Notes under the pieces: model-generated | What the model saw: only the letters and a program-made list of their open reading frames with translations | Told to the model about the DNA's origin: nothing | Database searches by the model: none | NCBI RefSeq assembly: GCF_004001245.1 | Contig: NZ_AP018724.1 | Span: 310,001-374,000, forward strand | Length of the DNA stretch: 64,000 nt | Direction of reading: 5' to 3' | Source: Sulfurivermis fontis | Lineage (GTDB): Bacteria > Pseudomonadota > Gammaproteobacteria > Thiohalomonadales > Thiohalomonadaceae | In this document: positions 55,971-64,000 of the stretch, one piece after another | Numbering within the stretch: position 1 is the stretch's first letter | Layout: each line of letters opens with the position of its first letter | Program-made: the position numbers and the translations under genes

Positions 55971-57738
55971 GCCTGAATTGCCGCATCATGGTGTGCAGTT
56001 GCGCCGCCAGCTGGGCCAGACGCGCGCCGGCGGCGCTGATTTCCTCGGCCTGGGCGGTGGTGGTGCCGGCGAGGTCGCGGATGGTTATCACGTTGCGATT
56101 CATCTCTTCGGCCACCGCAGTCTGCTCCTCGGCCGCCGTGGCGATTTGGGTATTCATATCGCTGATCGCCGATACCGCCTTGCTGATGCTCTCCAGGGAG
56201 TGTTCGGTCTGACGTGACTGATCCACCGCGGCACCGGCCTGGGTCTGGCCCTGCTGCATCACCGCCACCGCCTCGCCGATGCCGTCGCGCAGGTTGTCGA
56301 GCATGGTGCGGATCTCGGCTGTCGCCGTCTGAGTGCGGCCTGCCAGGGTACGCACCTCGTCGGCCACCACGGCAAAGCCGCGGCCACTCTCGCCGGCCCG
56401 TGCCGCCTCGATGGCGGCGTTGAGTGCCAGCAGGTTGGTCTGTTCCGCAATGCCGCTGATCACCTCGGTGATGCTGCTGATGCGATCGCCGTCCTGTTGC
56501 AGGCGATTGATCACCTGGGCGCTTTGCTCCACCTCTTCGGCCAGACGATGGATGGCGGCACGCGCCGCGTTGACGACACGGCGGCCATCGCTGCTGTCCT
56601 GCTCGGCGTCGCGTGCCGATTGCGCCGCCTGCGCCGTGTTGCGCGCCACCTCCTGTACCGTCGCCGCCATTTCGTTCATGGCGGTGGCGACCTGTTCGGT
56701 CTCTGCCTGCTGCTGCTGCATGTGTTGCACGGTTTCGCGCCCGGTGGCAGAAAACCGATCCGCCGCCGCCGCCAGTTCGTCGGCGGTTTCGAGGAATTGG
56801 CCGAAGCAGGTGCGCAGGCGCGCCTGCAACAGCTTCATCGCCTGCAGCATCTGCCCCACTTCGTCGTTGTGCTCGACCTCGATGCGGCGGGCCAGGTTGC
56901 CGCCGGCCATTTCCTTGGCGAGCGTCACGACCTGGGACATCGGCCGGATGACGGTGCGGTTGAGCAGGATGCCGATGATGGTCATCAGGGCCAGGCCGGC
57001 CAGACAGATGGCGACGATGAGACGCGTGCTGTCCTGGTTGAGGGCCGCCATGGCTTCCGACAGCGGTATCTTCCCCGGGGTCGAGCCCAGGGCATCGATC
57101 GTCTTGCCCAGCGCGTTGTCGCTGCTGATGCGGCTTTCCTGCCACAGCCTTTGCACCTCGCTGACCTGGGCCATGTGCCGATCCAGCAGGCGTTGCTGCT
57201 GCGCCGTGTTGTAGCTGCTTACCAGCGCCACCAGGATCGCCAGACTGGCCAGCAGCAGCAGGCTGGCCATGACGCGCACCTGCAGGCTGATGTCGAAGAT
57301 GTTGCGGCGTTTCGGCAGCCGGGCCTTGTCATCGCTGCGCAGTTTGGCATAGAGCTGTGCGGCGGCCTCGACCTGTTGTCGGGCGGGGCGGCTGCGTACC
57401 GATTGGTAGCCCACCACCTTGTCGCCTTCGTAGACCGGCGTGACATAGGCATCGACCCAGTAATGGTCGCCGTTCTTGCAGCGGTTCTTGACGATGCCGC
57501 GCCAGCTCTGGCCGCGCTTGATGGTGTCCCACAGGTCCTGGAAGGCGATGGGCGGCATGTCCGGATGGCGGACGATGTTGTGGTTCTTGCCGATCAGTTC
57601 TTCCTCGCTGAAGCCGCTGATGTCGATGAAGTCCCGGTTGGCGTAGGTGATGGTGCCCTTGAGGTCTGTCAGCGAGGTGATGGTGACGTCGTCACCATAG
57701 GTGCGTTCCCGCTGGGTAACGGGCGTGTTGATCTTCAT
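55963..57738 (-). CDS. Aer-like methyl-accepting chemotaxis protein with PAS domain
   Basis: 591 aa from ATG 57738 with AGGAGG upstream. N-terminal PAS (20-115) has the Aer-type [22 protein letters not shown] and [19 protein letters not shown] pattern. Helices lie near 158-176 and 242-262 ([19 protein letters not shown]), then HAMP. The coiled-coil signalling domain has the hairpin tip [21 protein letters not shown] with [17 protein letters not shown]. It senses a redox or FAD-type signal and steers flagella or pili. Confidence 0.92.
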   Translation of the reverse strand: MKINTPVTQRERTYGDDVTITSLTDLKGTITYANRDFIDISGFSEEELIGKNHNIVRHPDMPPIAFQDLWDTIKRGQSWRGIVKNRCKNGDHYWVDAYVTPVYEGDKVVGYQSVRSRPARQQVEAAAQLYAKLRSDDKARLPKRRNIFDISLQVRVMASLLLLASLAILVALVSSYNTAQQQRLLDRHMAQVSEVQRLWQESRISSDNALGKTIDALGSTPGKIPLSEAMAALNQDSTRLIVAICLAGLALMTIIGILLNRTVIRPMSQVVTLAKEMAGGNLARRIEVEHNDEVGQMLQAMKLLQARLRTCFGQFLETADELAAAADRFSATGRETVQHMQQQQAETEQVATAMNEMAATVQEVARNTAQAAQSARDAEQDSSDGRRVVNAARAAIHRLAEEVEQSAQVINRLQQDGDRISSITEVISGIAEQTNLLALNAAIEAARAGESGRGFAVVADEVRTLAGRTQTATAEIRTMLDNLRDGIGEAVAVMQQGQTQAGAAVDQSRQTEHSLESISKAVSAISDMNTQIATAAEEQTAVAEEMNRNVITIRDLAGTTTAQAEEISAAGARLAQLAAQLHTMMRQFRLR

Positions 57739-57932
57739 GACTCCTCCTTAATTTTGCTGATCCTGGCCGCGTGCATGCGGCAGAAGTCAACACGTGTCGC
57801 TGCCGCACAGCGGCGGAAGACGTGTGGTTTGTGTGGGTTATGGTCTTAGAAATCGCCTTGGAGCAAAAGAAATATCTGCTTATGGGTTGCCGGAGAGACA
57901 CAAGGAGCCGCTTATTGCAGGCGGGCGACGTT

Positions 57933-58081
57933 TCCGGCCCTCCCTGGCCTCCGCGGCATAAGTCCATCCCTGGACAAGCGCCGCTCCCGGCCCTCCCTGG
58001 CCTCCGCGGCATAAGTCCATCCCTGGACAAGCGCCGCTCCCGGCCTTCCCTGGCCTCCGCGGCATAAGTCCATCCCTGGAC
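57933..58081. repeat. tandem repeat, three 53-bp units
   Basis: CCGG marks recur at 57934, 57987 and 58040, exactly 53 apart. Each unit contains CCTCCCTGGCCTCCGCGGCA then TAAGTCCATCCCTGGACAA, whose AAGTCCA...TGGACAA part is itself a stem. Units differ by only a few bases. The same module, reversed, is the extra segment in MITE copy B. Confidence 0.88.
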
Positions 58082-58086
58082 AAAAA

Positions 58087-58110
58087 AAAGGAAGGCCGGG
58101 GCCTTCCTTT
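58087..58110. terminator. A/T-tailed hairpin after the tandem array
   Basis: AAAGGAAGGCC and GGCCTTCCTTT form an 11-bp stem with A-run upstream and T-run downstream, so it could terminate in either direction. It lies between divergent genes, which makes an insulating role or derivation from a mobile element more likely than a gene-end terminator. Confidence 0.65.
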
Positions 58111-58232
58111 TAAGGGGTGTAACAATGTCTGGGTAGAAGGAGTCTATGAATGTCGATTGATTTAGTCAAGAACTTTTTTCCCCGGGCCGCCTTGGCGCTA
58201 GAATCGGGGCATCTCCCCCTGTCCGGTGCGGC

Positions 58233-58565
58233 ATGGCCATGGAACATCGTTTCTCATACCGCTGGCCCCTCAATCTGCAGGTGGCCCTGTATTCGCGTGG
58301 CGCCCTGGTGGCGCGCGGCGTGTGCCGTAATGTGAGCCGTGATGGCATGTTCGTGCAGGTCGCTCCCGGCCTGCTGTTCCGCAATGCCCTGGTGGAGGTC
58401 GAAATCCTGGCGGAGGAGCGCAGCGGCAGACTGCGCCTGCCGGCGATGGTGGTCCATTGCGGCCATGACGGGGTGGGGCTGGTGTTCGACGAGGTGGCTG
58501 AGCCGGAATCCCTGCAGAGGCTGCATGCCTATCTGCACCACCTGCGCATGCGCGACACCGTGTAG
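58233..58565 (+). CDS. PilZ domain c-di-GMP-binding protein
   Basis: 110 aa. MEHRFSYRWPLNLQV starts with the RxxxR-like region, where R5 and R9 line up as c-di-GMP contacts. N33-S35-G38 in CRNVSRDGMFV is the (N/D)xSxxG motif. A bare PilZ domain of this size acts as a receptor or adaptor. Two GGDEF proteins and one HD-GYP protein in the window provide and remove its ligand. Confidence 0.88.
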   Translation: MAMEHRFSYRWPLNLQVALYSRGALVARGVCRNVSRDGMFVQVAPGLLFRNALVEVEILAEERSGRLRLPAMVVHCGHDGVGLVFDEVAEPESLQRLHAYLHHLRMRDTV

Positions 58566-58574
58566 ACCCCTTGC

Positions 58575-59741
58575 TCAGGCCAGCACGGCCAGATCGCGGC
58601 CGGCTTCCTTGGCGCGGTACAGGCCCTTGTCGACGCGCTGCAGCAGCGCGTCGGCGTCTTCGCCCTCCTCCAGCGTGGCGACACCGATGCTGACGGTGAA
58701 GCCGATGCTCTGATTATCCGGTCCGCGTACCCGTGCCTTGTGGCAGGCAGCACGGATGCGGTTGGCCAGGTCCAGGGCCTGCTGCTCGCTCTTGCCGGGC
58801 AGGATGGCGAGGAATTCCTCACCACCGTAGCGGCCGATGAGGTTGATGCCGGGCATCTCGCGGATCATCAGGCGCGCGAACACCTGCAGCACCATGTCGC
58901 CGGCGAGGTGGCCGTAGGTGTCATTGATGCGCTTGAACAGGTCCAGGTCCAGCAGTAACACCGACAGCGGGCGCGTGCGGTCGCGGGCGCGAGCCACTTC
59001 CAGGTCCAGCCATTTGGTGAGCACGGCGCGGTTGACCAGGCCGGTGAGGGCGTCGCGGGTGGCCTCGCGGTAGAGTTGCAGCAGCATGTGCAATTGTGCC
59101 AGTTCGGCCCACATGGCGATGCCGGCGAGCAGGCCGAGCAGCCAGATCTCGCCGAAGGCGCGCACGGTGAACAGGGTGCCGAAGGCGATTTCAGTGCCGA
59201 GCACCACCAGGCCGATGGTGATGGCGTAGGCCAGTCCCTCGATCAGGGTGAAGGGGAACAGCGCCAGCAGCGAGACCACCAGATAGGGCAGGAAGCTGTA
59301 GCCCATGAGGATGCCCGCGTCGGGCACGTCGCCACCGAGCACGATGCGCGAGCCGATGTAGAACAGGCCCGGAATGGCGATGAACAGCGCCACGCGCAGC
59401 CGTGCCAGGGTCAGGTTGTGGGGCTGCGCGGTCCATAGTCCCAGGGCCAGGAACAGGCCGCTGAAGGACAGGCGCAGCAGCAGCATCTGCTTGAAGCTGG
59501 CGCCGGAGAGCAGCACCAGGTCGATAGGAATCCACAGCGGTGCCAGCAGGGCGAAGACGAAGCTGAGCAGGCGCACGCGCAGATAGATGTATTCGGCGCG
59601 GGAGCCGTTGAAGTCGCGTGAATGGTTGTGCGACGCGACCATGTCCTGCAGGGTGGTGCGCAGCAGCCACTCGCGCAGCCCGGAGCGCGGCTCGTCGGTA
59701 ATCCATTCCTGATCGGTGAGTTCTTCTGCCGAATTGTTCAC
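58575..59741 (-). CDS. membrane diguanylate cyclase (GGDEF)
   Basis: 388 aa. Six or so membrane helices span residues 55-220 (MASE-like sensor). The GGDEF domain is at 230-388 with TRDALTGLVNRAVL, DLDLFKRINDTYGHLAGD, active loop RYGGEEF and, upstream of it, no clear RxxD inhibitory site. It makes c-di-GMP. It converges with the PilZ gene. Confidence 0.92.
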   Translation of the reverse strand: MNNSAEELTDQEWITDEPRSGLREWLLRTTLQDMVASHNHSRDFNGSRAEYIYLRVRLLSFVFALLAPLWIPIDLVLLSGASFKQMLLLRLSFSGLFLALGLWTAQPHNLTLARLRVALFIAIPGLFYIGSRIVLGGDVPDAGILMGYSFLPYLVVSLLALFPFTLIEGLAYAITIGLVVLGTEIAFGTLFTVRAFGEIWLLGLLAGIAMWAELAQLHMLLQLYREATRDALTGLVNRAVLTKWLDLEVARARDRTRPLSVLLLDLDLFKRINDTYGHLAGDMVLQVFARLMIREMPGINLIGRYGGEEFLAILPGKSEQQALDLANRIRAACHKARVRGPDNQSIGFTVSIGVATLEEGEDADALLQRVDKGLYRAKEAGRDLAVLA

Positions 59742-59762
59742 TTGGATTCTCGGTTATTGTCG

Positions 59763-60452
59763 TTATAGATAGGCAGTATACAGCGGCCGCAGTTCCTGTA
59801 GGGTTTCTTCCACGACCGCCGGCAGGGTCTTCGCATACATGTCGAGCAGCACCAGGGCGTTCACCGTGCCGTCCTCGCGCGCGGCGGCACGCAGGCGGTT
59901 GGCCATGGCGCGATTGACGATTTCCACGTTGCGGTAGAGATGGACCAGTCCCTCGAAGCCCAGTTCCGTCGGCAGTCCCTGCTGCTGGCGGAAGTACTGT
60001 CCCAGCAGGTACATGCTGGCGGCGCGATACATGGTTTCCTCTTCGCTGGCAAAGGGCAGGTGAAAGCGCGCCATGGGTTTGAAGAAGGCCATGTGCGGGC
60101 AGCCGCTGGTGGCGATGATCAGGCCCATCATGGCGCTGATGGCATTTTGCGCCGAGGTGTCGCACAGAATGCGCCGTTCCGGCGTGATGACCTCCGTTGC
60201 CACCTGATCGTAGGACAGCACATCACCCAGTACGGCCACCGTGCCGACCAGGGAGCGCGCAAGCGGGCAGTACCGCTGTACCGTTTCGTCGAGGGGGCAA
60301 TGATTGCAGCGGTGAAAGGCGAGCCGGGTCCATGTCGCCGTGTCGTCCGTGACGGGAACGGTGGGCTCCAGGGTGGCCGCGTCGAGGCGGATGGCGAAGC
60401 TGGCTTCGCGGCCGTCGGCAAAACGGAAGGTGTATTGTATGTCCAGGTCCAT
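59763..60452 (-). CDS. conserved protein, DUF6901-like
   Basis: 229 aa from ATG 60452 with AGGAGGT upstream. [20 protein letters not shown], then [17 protein letters not shown] (four cysteines, probably a metal site) and a helical C-terminal half ([18 protein letters not shown]). I recall the start as DUF6901; function unknown. It lies 21 bp upstream of the GGDEF gene and is probably cotranscribed. Confidence 0.72.
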   Translation of the reverse strand: MDLDIQYTFRFADGREASFAIRLDAATLEPTVPVTDDTATWTRLAFHRCNHCPLDETVQRYCPLARSLVGTVAVLGDVLSYDQVATEVITPERRILCDTSAQNAISAMMGLIIATSGCPHMAFFKPMARFHLPFASEEETMYRAASMYLLGQYFRQQQGLPTELGFEGLVHLYRNVEIVNRAMANRLRAAAREDGTVNALVLLDMYAKTLPAVVEETLQELRPLYTAYL

Positions 60453-60573
60453 GACATACCTCCTGTCGGCTAGCATATCAGATGGGTGTCGCAGGCGGCG
60501 GCAGCCTGTAGAATCTTTGCACTGCGTCAGTGCTCGCCTGACCCGAATCACCTTTGCAACCCAGGGTATCATT

Positions 60574-61926
60574 ATGACCAAACATTACGATCTGATCGCC
60601 ATCGGTGCCGGCAGCGGCGGCCTTTCCGCCGCCGAGCGTGCCGCCCTGTACGGCAAAAAGGCTGCGGTGATCGAGGTTGGCCGCATCGGCGGCACCTGCG
60701 TCAATGTCGGTTGCGTGCCGAAGAAGGTGATGTGGAATGCCGCCGGCATCGCCGGTGCCCTGCGTGATGCCACCGACTACGGTTTCGATGTGCTGGTCAA
60801 TGATTTCGACTGGGAACAGCTCATCAATTCCCGTGAGCGTTACATCCAGAACATCAACGACTGGTATGGCGGCTATCTCAAGGACTCGGGTATCGATCTG
60901 ATCCCGGGTTATGGCCGCTTCGTCGATGCGCACACCCTGGAGGTGGACGGCCAGCGTTACAGCGCCGATCACATCGTGGTGTCGCCGGGTGGCGCGCCGT
61001 TGATTCCTGCCATCCCCGGCGCCGAGTATGGTATCGATTCCAACGGCTTCTTCGCCCTGCGCGAGCAGCCCAAGCGCGTGGCGGTGGTGGGGGGCGGTTA
61101 CATCGCGGTGGAGCTGGCCGGCCTGCTCAATGCCCTGGGCAGCGAGGTGGACCTGCTGCTGCGCCGCCAGCACTTCCTCGGCCATTTCGACGCCATGCTG
61201 CGCGAGACTCTGATGGAAGAAATGGTCAACCACGGCGTCAACATCCTGCCCAACATCAATGTCGAGAAGGTGGTGAAGGGTGATGACGACCGTCTCACCC
61301 TGCACTGTTCCGGCGGCCATACCCTGGCCGGTTTCGACACGCTGATCTGGGCCATCGGCCGTGCGCCGCAGACCGCCAATCTCAATCTGGGCGCGGCCGG
61401 TGTCGCCTGCGATCCCCATGGCTACATCCCCACCGACGAATATCAGAACACCAACGTGCCCGGCATCTATGCCGTGGGTGACGTCACCGGCCGCGTCCAG
61501 CTCACGCCGGTGGCCATCGCCGCGGCACGTCGCCTGGCCGATCGCCTGTTCGGCGGCCAGCCGGAACGCAAGCTGGATTACGAAAACATCCCCACCGTGG
61601 TGTTCAGCCATCCGCCCATCGGCACCGTCGGCCTGTCCGAGGAAGAGGCGCGGGCGCAATACGGCGCGGAGTCGGTCAAGGTATACCAGACCCGCTTTAC
61701 CCCCATGTACCACGCCTTCACCCGCCACGGCTCCAAGACGGCGATGAAGCTGGTGTGCGTCGGCGTGCAGGAAAAGGTGGTGGGGGTGCACATCATCGGC
61801 AACGGCGCCGACGAGATGCTGCAGGGCTTTGCCGTGGCGGTGAAGATGGGCGCCACCAAGCGCGACTTCGACAACACCGTGGCCCTGCATCCCACCAGCG
61901 CGGAAGAGCTGGTGACGATGCGCTGA
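60574..61926 (+). CDS. gor: glutathione-disulfide reductase
   Basis: 450 aa. FAD site [10 protein letters not shown] (11-20), redox pair [13 protein letters not shown] (C42, C47), and NADPH site [11 protein letters not shown] near 172 followed by RR residues that bind the 2'-phosphate. The C-terminal ALHPTSAEE carries the catalytic His-Glu pair. It keeps glutathione reduced; in sulfur oxidisers it may also handle glutathione persulfides (inference). Confidence 0.95.
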   Translation: MTKHYDLIAIGAGSGGLSAAERAALYGKKAAVIEVGRIGGTCVNVGCVPKKVMWNAAGIAGALRDATDYGFDVLVNDFDWEQLINSRERYIQNINDWYGGYLKDSGIDLIPGYGRFVDAHTLEVDGQRYSADHIVVSPGGAPLIPAIPGAEYGIDSNGFFALREQPKRVAVVGGGYIAVELAGLLNALGSEVDLLLRRQHFLGHFDAMLRETLMEEMVNHGVNILPNINVEKVVKGDDDRLTLHCSGGHTLAGFDTLIWAIGRAPQTANLNLGAAGVACDPHGYIPTDEYQNTNVPGIYAVGDVTGRVQLTPVAIAAARRLADRLFGGQPERKLDYENIPTVVFSHPPIGTVGLSEEEARAQYGAESVKVYQTRFTPMYHAFTRHGSKTAMKLVCVGVQEKVVGVHIIGNGADEMLQGFAVAVKMGATKRDFDNTVALHPTSAEELVTMR

Positions 61927-61958
61927 TCAAGCCAGCGTGCAACTGGCCAGAAAATCAG

Positions 61959-63545
61959 CTACGGGTCGGTGGCCTCCCGTCCGTAATAGCAATAGCGGTT
62001 CTTGCCCTGTGCCTTGGCCTGGTACATGGCCGCATCGGCATGGCGTAGTAGGGTTTCCGTATCCTGCGCATCGTGGGGATAGCAGCTGATACCGATGCTG
62101 GCACCGATAGACGCGATGTGCTGTTCCAGGGGGAACGGAAGGGAAAGCGCATCCAGCAGGTTGCGTGCCACAAGCCCGGCATCGTCAGTAGTGTGTACAT
62201 CCTCCAGCAGGATGGTGAATTCATCACCGCCGAAACGGGCCACCATGTCGACTTCGCGAACATGACGCTGCAGACGTTCGGCCACGATCCGCAGCAGGAG
62301 ATCGCCCCTGGCATGACCCAACGTATCGTTAACGGCCTTGAAACCATCCAAATCGAGAAATAGCAGCGCCAGATTTTTCTTGTAGCGATGGGCCCGGGCA
62401 AGGGCATGGCTCAAATGGGCTGCAAACAGCATACGGTTGGATAATCCGGTGAGAGGGTCGTGGTGCGCTTGGTGGGCCAGCTGCTGCTGCTTTTCACGCA
62501 TTTCAGCCTCCGCCAGCGCCCGCTCGGTCACATCACGTGAACTCTCGACGATAGCTCGCAGTGTTCCGTCTTCATTCCACAGCGGGGAGGCTTGCAACTC
62601 CACGATGCGCGGTTCGCCTGCCGCGTCATAGTGTTGGTGCATGAGAATGACCGGCGCGCGGTTCTTCGCCACTTCAGCGATTGGGCAGGGATGCTCGGGG
62701 GTGGCGCAAGGACTGTCGCGCCGGTGGCTGAGCTGATAACAGAAACGGGCAGAGCCATCGTCGCCATTCAGCGCGGCGGCGGCCCGATTCATCAATTGCA
62801 CGCGGTAATCCGGGCCAATTACCATGATCGGCTCCAACACACTGTCCATGACGGTTTGCAGAAAAGCGTGCTCCTCCGCCAAGCGTGCCTCGGCGGCCTG
62901 GCGCTCTTCGATTTCATGCTGCAGGGCCGTATTGGTCCGGTGCAGTTCCTCGGTGCGTTGTGCCACCATCTGCTCACGCTGGTGCAGCAGACGGCAATTG
63001 GCCAGTAGCTGTCCCAGGGTGTTGGCGAACAGCAGCAACAGGCGTTCGTGCCAGAAATCAAAAAAACCGCTTTCGGGGTGAAACACATTCAGCACACCGA
63101 TCACCTTGCCGTCCCCACGCAGCGGCACACTGATCAGCGAGCCATGGGGTGGCGAGTTTGGCATGGGGGCGGAAAAATGCGGGTCATCGGCGCAGGAGCG
63201 GCAATGTTGCAGTTCGCCACTGGCGGCAGCACGCCCCATGATGCCTTCGCCGATACGGAACCGGTGTTGCTGGCGCTCAGTGGCGGCCCCGTTCTGCCAG
63301 AGATCATCCCAGCTGAATCCTGCCGCATTCACCAGTTCATTTTCCCGTGTGAGCAGGAAGATGGAGCAGCGCTCCAGATCCTGGTTCTGGCGCAGGGCAT
63401 CAAGGGCGCGGGTAAGCAGCGCGTTTTCATCCAACGATGCCGCCGGCAATTCGGTGAGAATGAACAGCGCCGACAGTGAATCCAGCAGGTTGACCAGATG
63501 GCGGTTGAGTTCCCGCGAGGCGTCAGCGAGTGACGAGTTGGTCAT
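61959..63545 (-). CDS. GAF-PAS-GGDEF diguanylate cyclase
   Basis: 528 aa from ATG 63545. N-terminal GAF (30-190: CSIFLLTRENELVNAAG, ISVPLRGDGKVIGVLNVFHP), a coiled coil (195-235), PAS (235-350: DYRVQLMNRAAAALNGDDG, VIL, VESSRDVTERALAEAE) and GGDEF (360-528: HDPLTGLSNRMLFAAHLSHA, DLDGFKAVNDTLGHARGD, RFGGDEFTILLED). No membrane segment. It starts 5 bp after the HDOD gene. Confidence 0.92.
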   Translation of the reverse strand: MTNSSLADASRELNRHLVNLLDSLSALFILTELPAASLDENALLTRALDALRQNQDLERCSIFLLTRENELVNAAGFSWDDLWQNGAATERQQHRFRIGEGIMGRAAASGELQHCRSCADDPHFSAPMPNSPPHGSLISVPLRGDGKVIGVLNVFHPESGFFDFWHERLLLLFANTLGQLLANCRLLHQREQMVAQRTEELHRTNTALQHEIEERQAAEARLAEEHAFLQTVMDSVLEPIMVIGPDYRVQLMNRAAAALNGDDGSARFCYQLSHRRDSPCATPEHPCPIAEVAKNRAPVILMHQHYDAAGEPRIVELQASPLWNEDGTLRAIVESSRDVTERALAEAEMREKQQQLAHQAHHDPLTGLSNRMLFAAHLSHALARAHRYKKNLALLFLDLDGFKAVNDTLGHARGDLLLRIVAERLQRHVREVDMVARFGGDEFTILLEDVHTTDDAGLVARNLLDALSLPFPLEQHIASIGASIGISCYPHDAQDTETLLRHADAAMYQAKAQGKNRYCYYGREATDP

Positions 63546-63550
63546 GGTGA

Positions 63551-64000
63551 TTATGCCCGCGCCAAAATCAGGCACATCTCACGAATGGCTTCCAGTTGTT
63601 GGCAGGTGTTTTGCCATACACCCTCCAAGCGAGCCGGAGTGATACCGAAGAGGGTAAACGTGGCATCCTCGTTGGCGGTATGCGGCCGGCCATCAACCAT
63701 CTGGTTGGCGCAGCGGGCGCAGGCTCCGCTAAGCAGTACCAGGGGCCAATGCTCGCCGCGATAACTGCGGTCGTAATGATATTGCATGACCAGCAGCAAA
63801 TTATCGGGGAAGTGCCAGCGGCTGCCCAGCCAGATGCCGGCTTGGTAGTGGTCGGTGTTCAGCACGGCCTGAATATGATCGGCCAGGCGTGACTCTGGTG
63901 CGGCGCGGTAGCTGTCAAGCGCTTGGTTCATCTCTTCAGGATAGAGGTGAACCAGTACAAGCAGGCCGATACTGTGCAGCAGACCTGCCAGGTAGACGCT
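63551..64000 (-). CDS. HDOD-domain protein, C-terminal part (cut by window edge)
   Basis: The frame is open from 64000 and ends at TAA 63551; the real start is outside. The segment YLAGLLHSIGLLVLVHLYPE, then HIQAVLNTDHYQAGIWLGSRWHFPDNLL and VMQYHYD, is an HDOD domain, a non-catalytic relative of HD domains found with GGDEF and chemotaxis proteins. It is probably in one operon with the GAF-PAS-GGDEF gene. Confidence 0.85.
   Translation of the reverse strand, partial: SVYLAGLLHSIGLLVLVHLYPEEMNQALDSYRAAPESRLADHIQAVLNTDHYQAGIWLGSRWHFPDNLLLVMQYHYDRSYRGEHWPLVLLSGACARCANQMVDGRPHTANEDATFTLFGITPARLEGVWQNTCQQLEAIREMCLILARA

Larger units (their letters stand above)
57739..58232. other. intergenic region between chemoreceptor and PilZ genes
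   Basis: 494 bases without a gene, between divergent genes. It contains the 53-bp tandem array (57933-58081) and the hairpin at 58087-58110, listed separately. The left part (57739-57930) shows nothing notable beyond the expected promoter of the chemoreceptor. Confidence 0.6.

Noticed and set aside
57933-58081. Possible short CRISPR array
   Set aside because: The 53-bp units are directly contiguous with no unique spacers, and no cas genes are near.

Overview
The window is high-GC, densely coded chromosomal DNA from what looks like a sulfur-oxidising gammaproteobacterium. The evidence is a class I adenylate cyclase, oligopeptidase A, SrkA and RsgA, the argH / algZ-algR / hemCDXY neighbourhood familiar from pseudomonads and relatives, and a soxXAYZ operon for periplasmic thiosulfate oxidation. 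No species can be named from the sequence alone. No rRNA, tRNA or CRISPR array was seen.

Layout. 1-6.4 kb: cyaA (runs off the left edge), small conserved proteins, a MazG-like pyrophosphohydrolase, a uracil-DNA glycosylase homologue and a tight four-gene set ending in ybaK. 6.45-7.25 kb: a non-coding inverted-repeat mosaic. 7.3-17.1 kb: an ABC-F ATPase, a broken arfB, yajD, leuA divergent from an Lrp-type regulator, a lysyltransferase-domain protein, cytochrome c4, an HD-GYP protein and rubredoxin. 17.5-23.9 kb: a chromosomal integron, with intI on the minus strand, an attI region, and nine attC sites bounding nine cassettes that carry ten ORFs, mostly small membrane or exported proteins of lower GC and unknown function. 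24-30.5 kb: a PDC/Cache-like sensor protein, rsgA, a CvfB-like protein and argH. 30.6-37.3 kb: algZ/algR-type regulators, a SoxW-like thioredoxin and hemC-hemD-hemX-hemY. 37.4-45.4 kb: an Fe-S flavoprotein reductase, a ParA-like ATPase, a MarR regulator with a double operator, ubiD, an MFS transporter and xthA. 45.6-48 kb: soxXAYZ with a clear intrinsic terminator. 48.6-52.6 kb: a sigma54 response regulator, a periplasmic binding protein and a sensor kinase. 52.6-64 kb: prlC, srkA, an Aer-like chemoreceptor, PilZ, two GGDEF proteins, gor and an HDOD protein cut by the right edge.

The most novel content is in repeats and accessory DNA. A roughly 153-bp multi-hairpin element occurs three times (43.9, 48.4 and 54.8 kb). 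It has 17-19 bp terminal inverted repeats. Two copies have 4-bp target duplications, and at one copy the empty target can be reconstructed exactly, so it behaves like a MITE. One copy carries an extra 53-bp module that also occurs as a three-unit tandem array at 57.9 kb. Heptad repeats related to TCACTTG recur in inverted pairs at four intergenic loci, and several REP-like palindromes are present. Functionally, the window ties sulfur oxidation and c-type cytochromes to heme supply (hem operon) and to several c-di-GMP/cAMP signalling proteins (cyaA, HD-GYP, two GGDEF proteins, PilZ).
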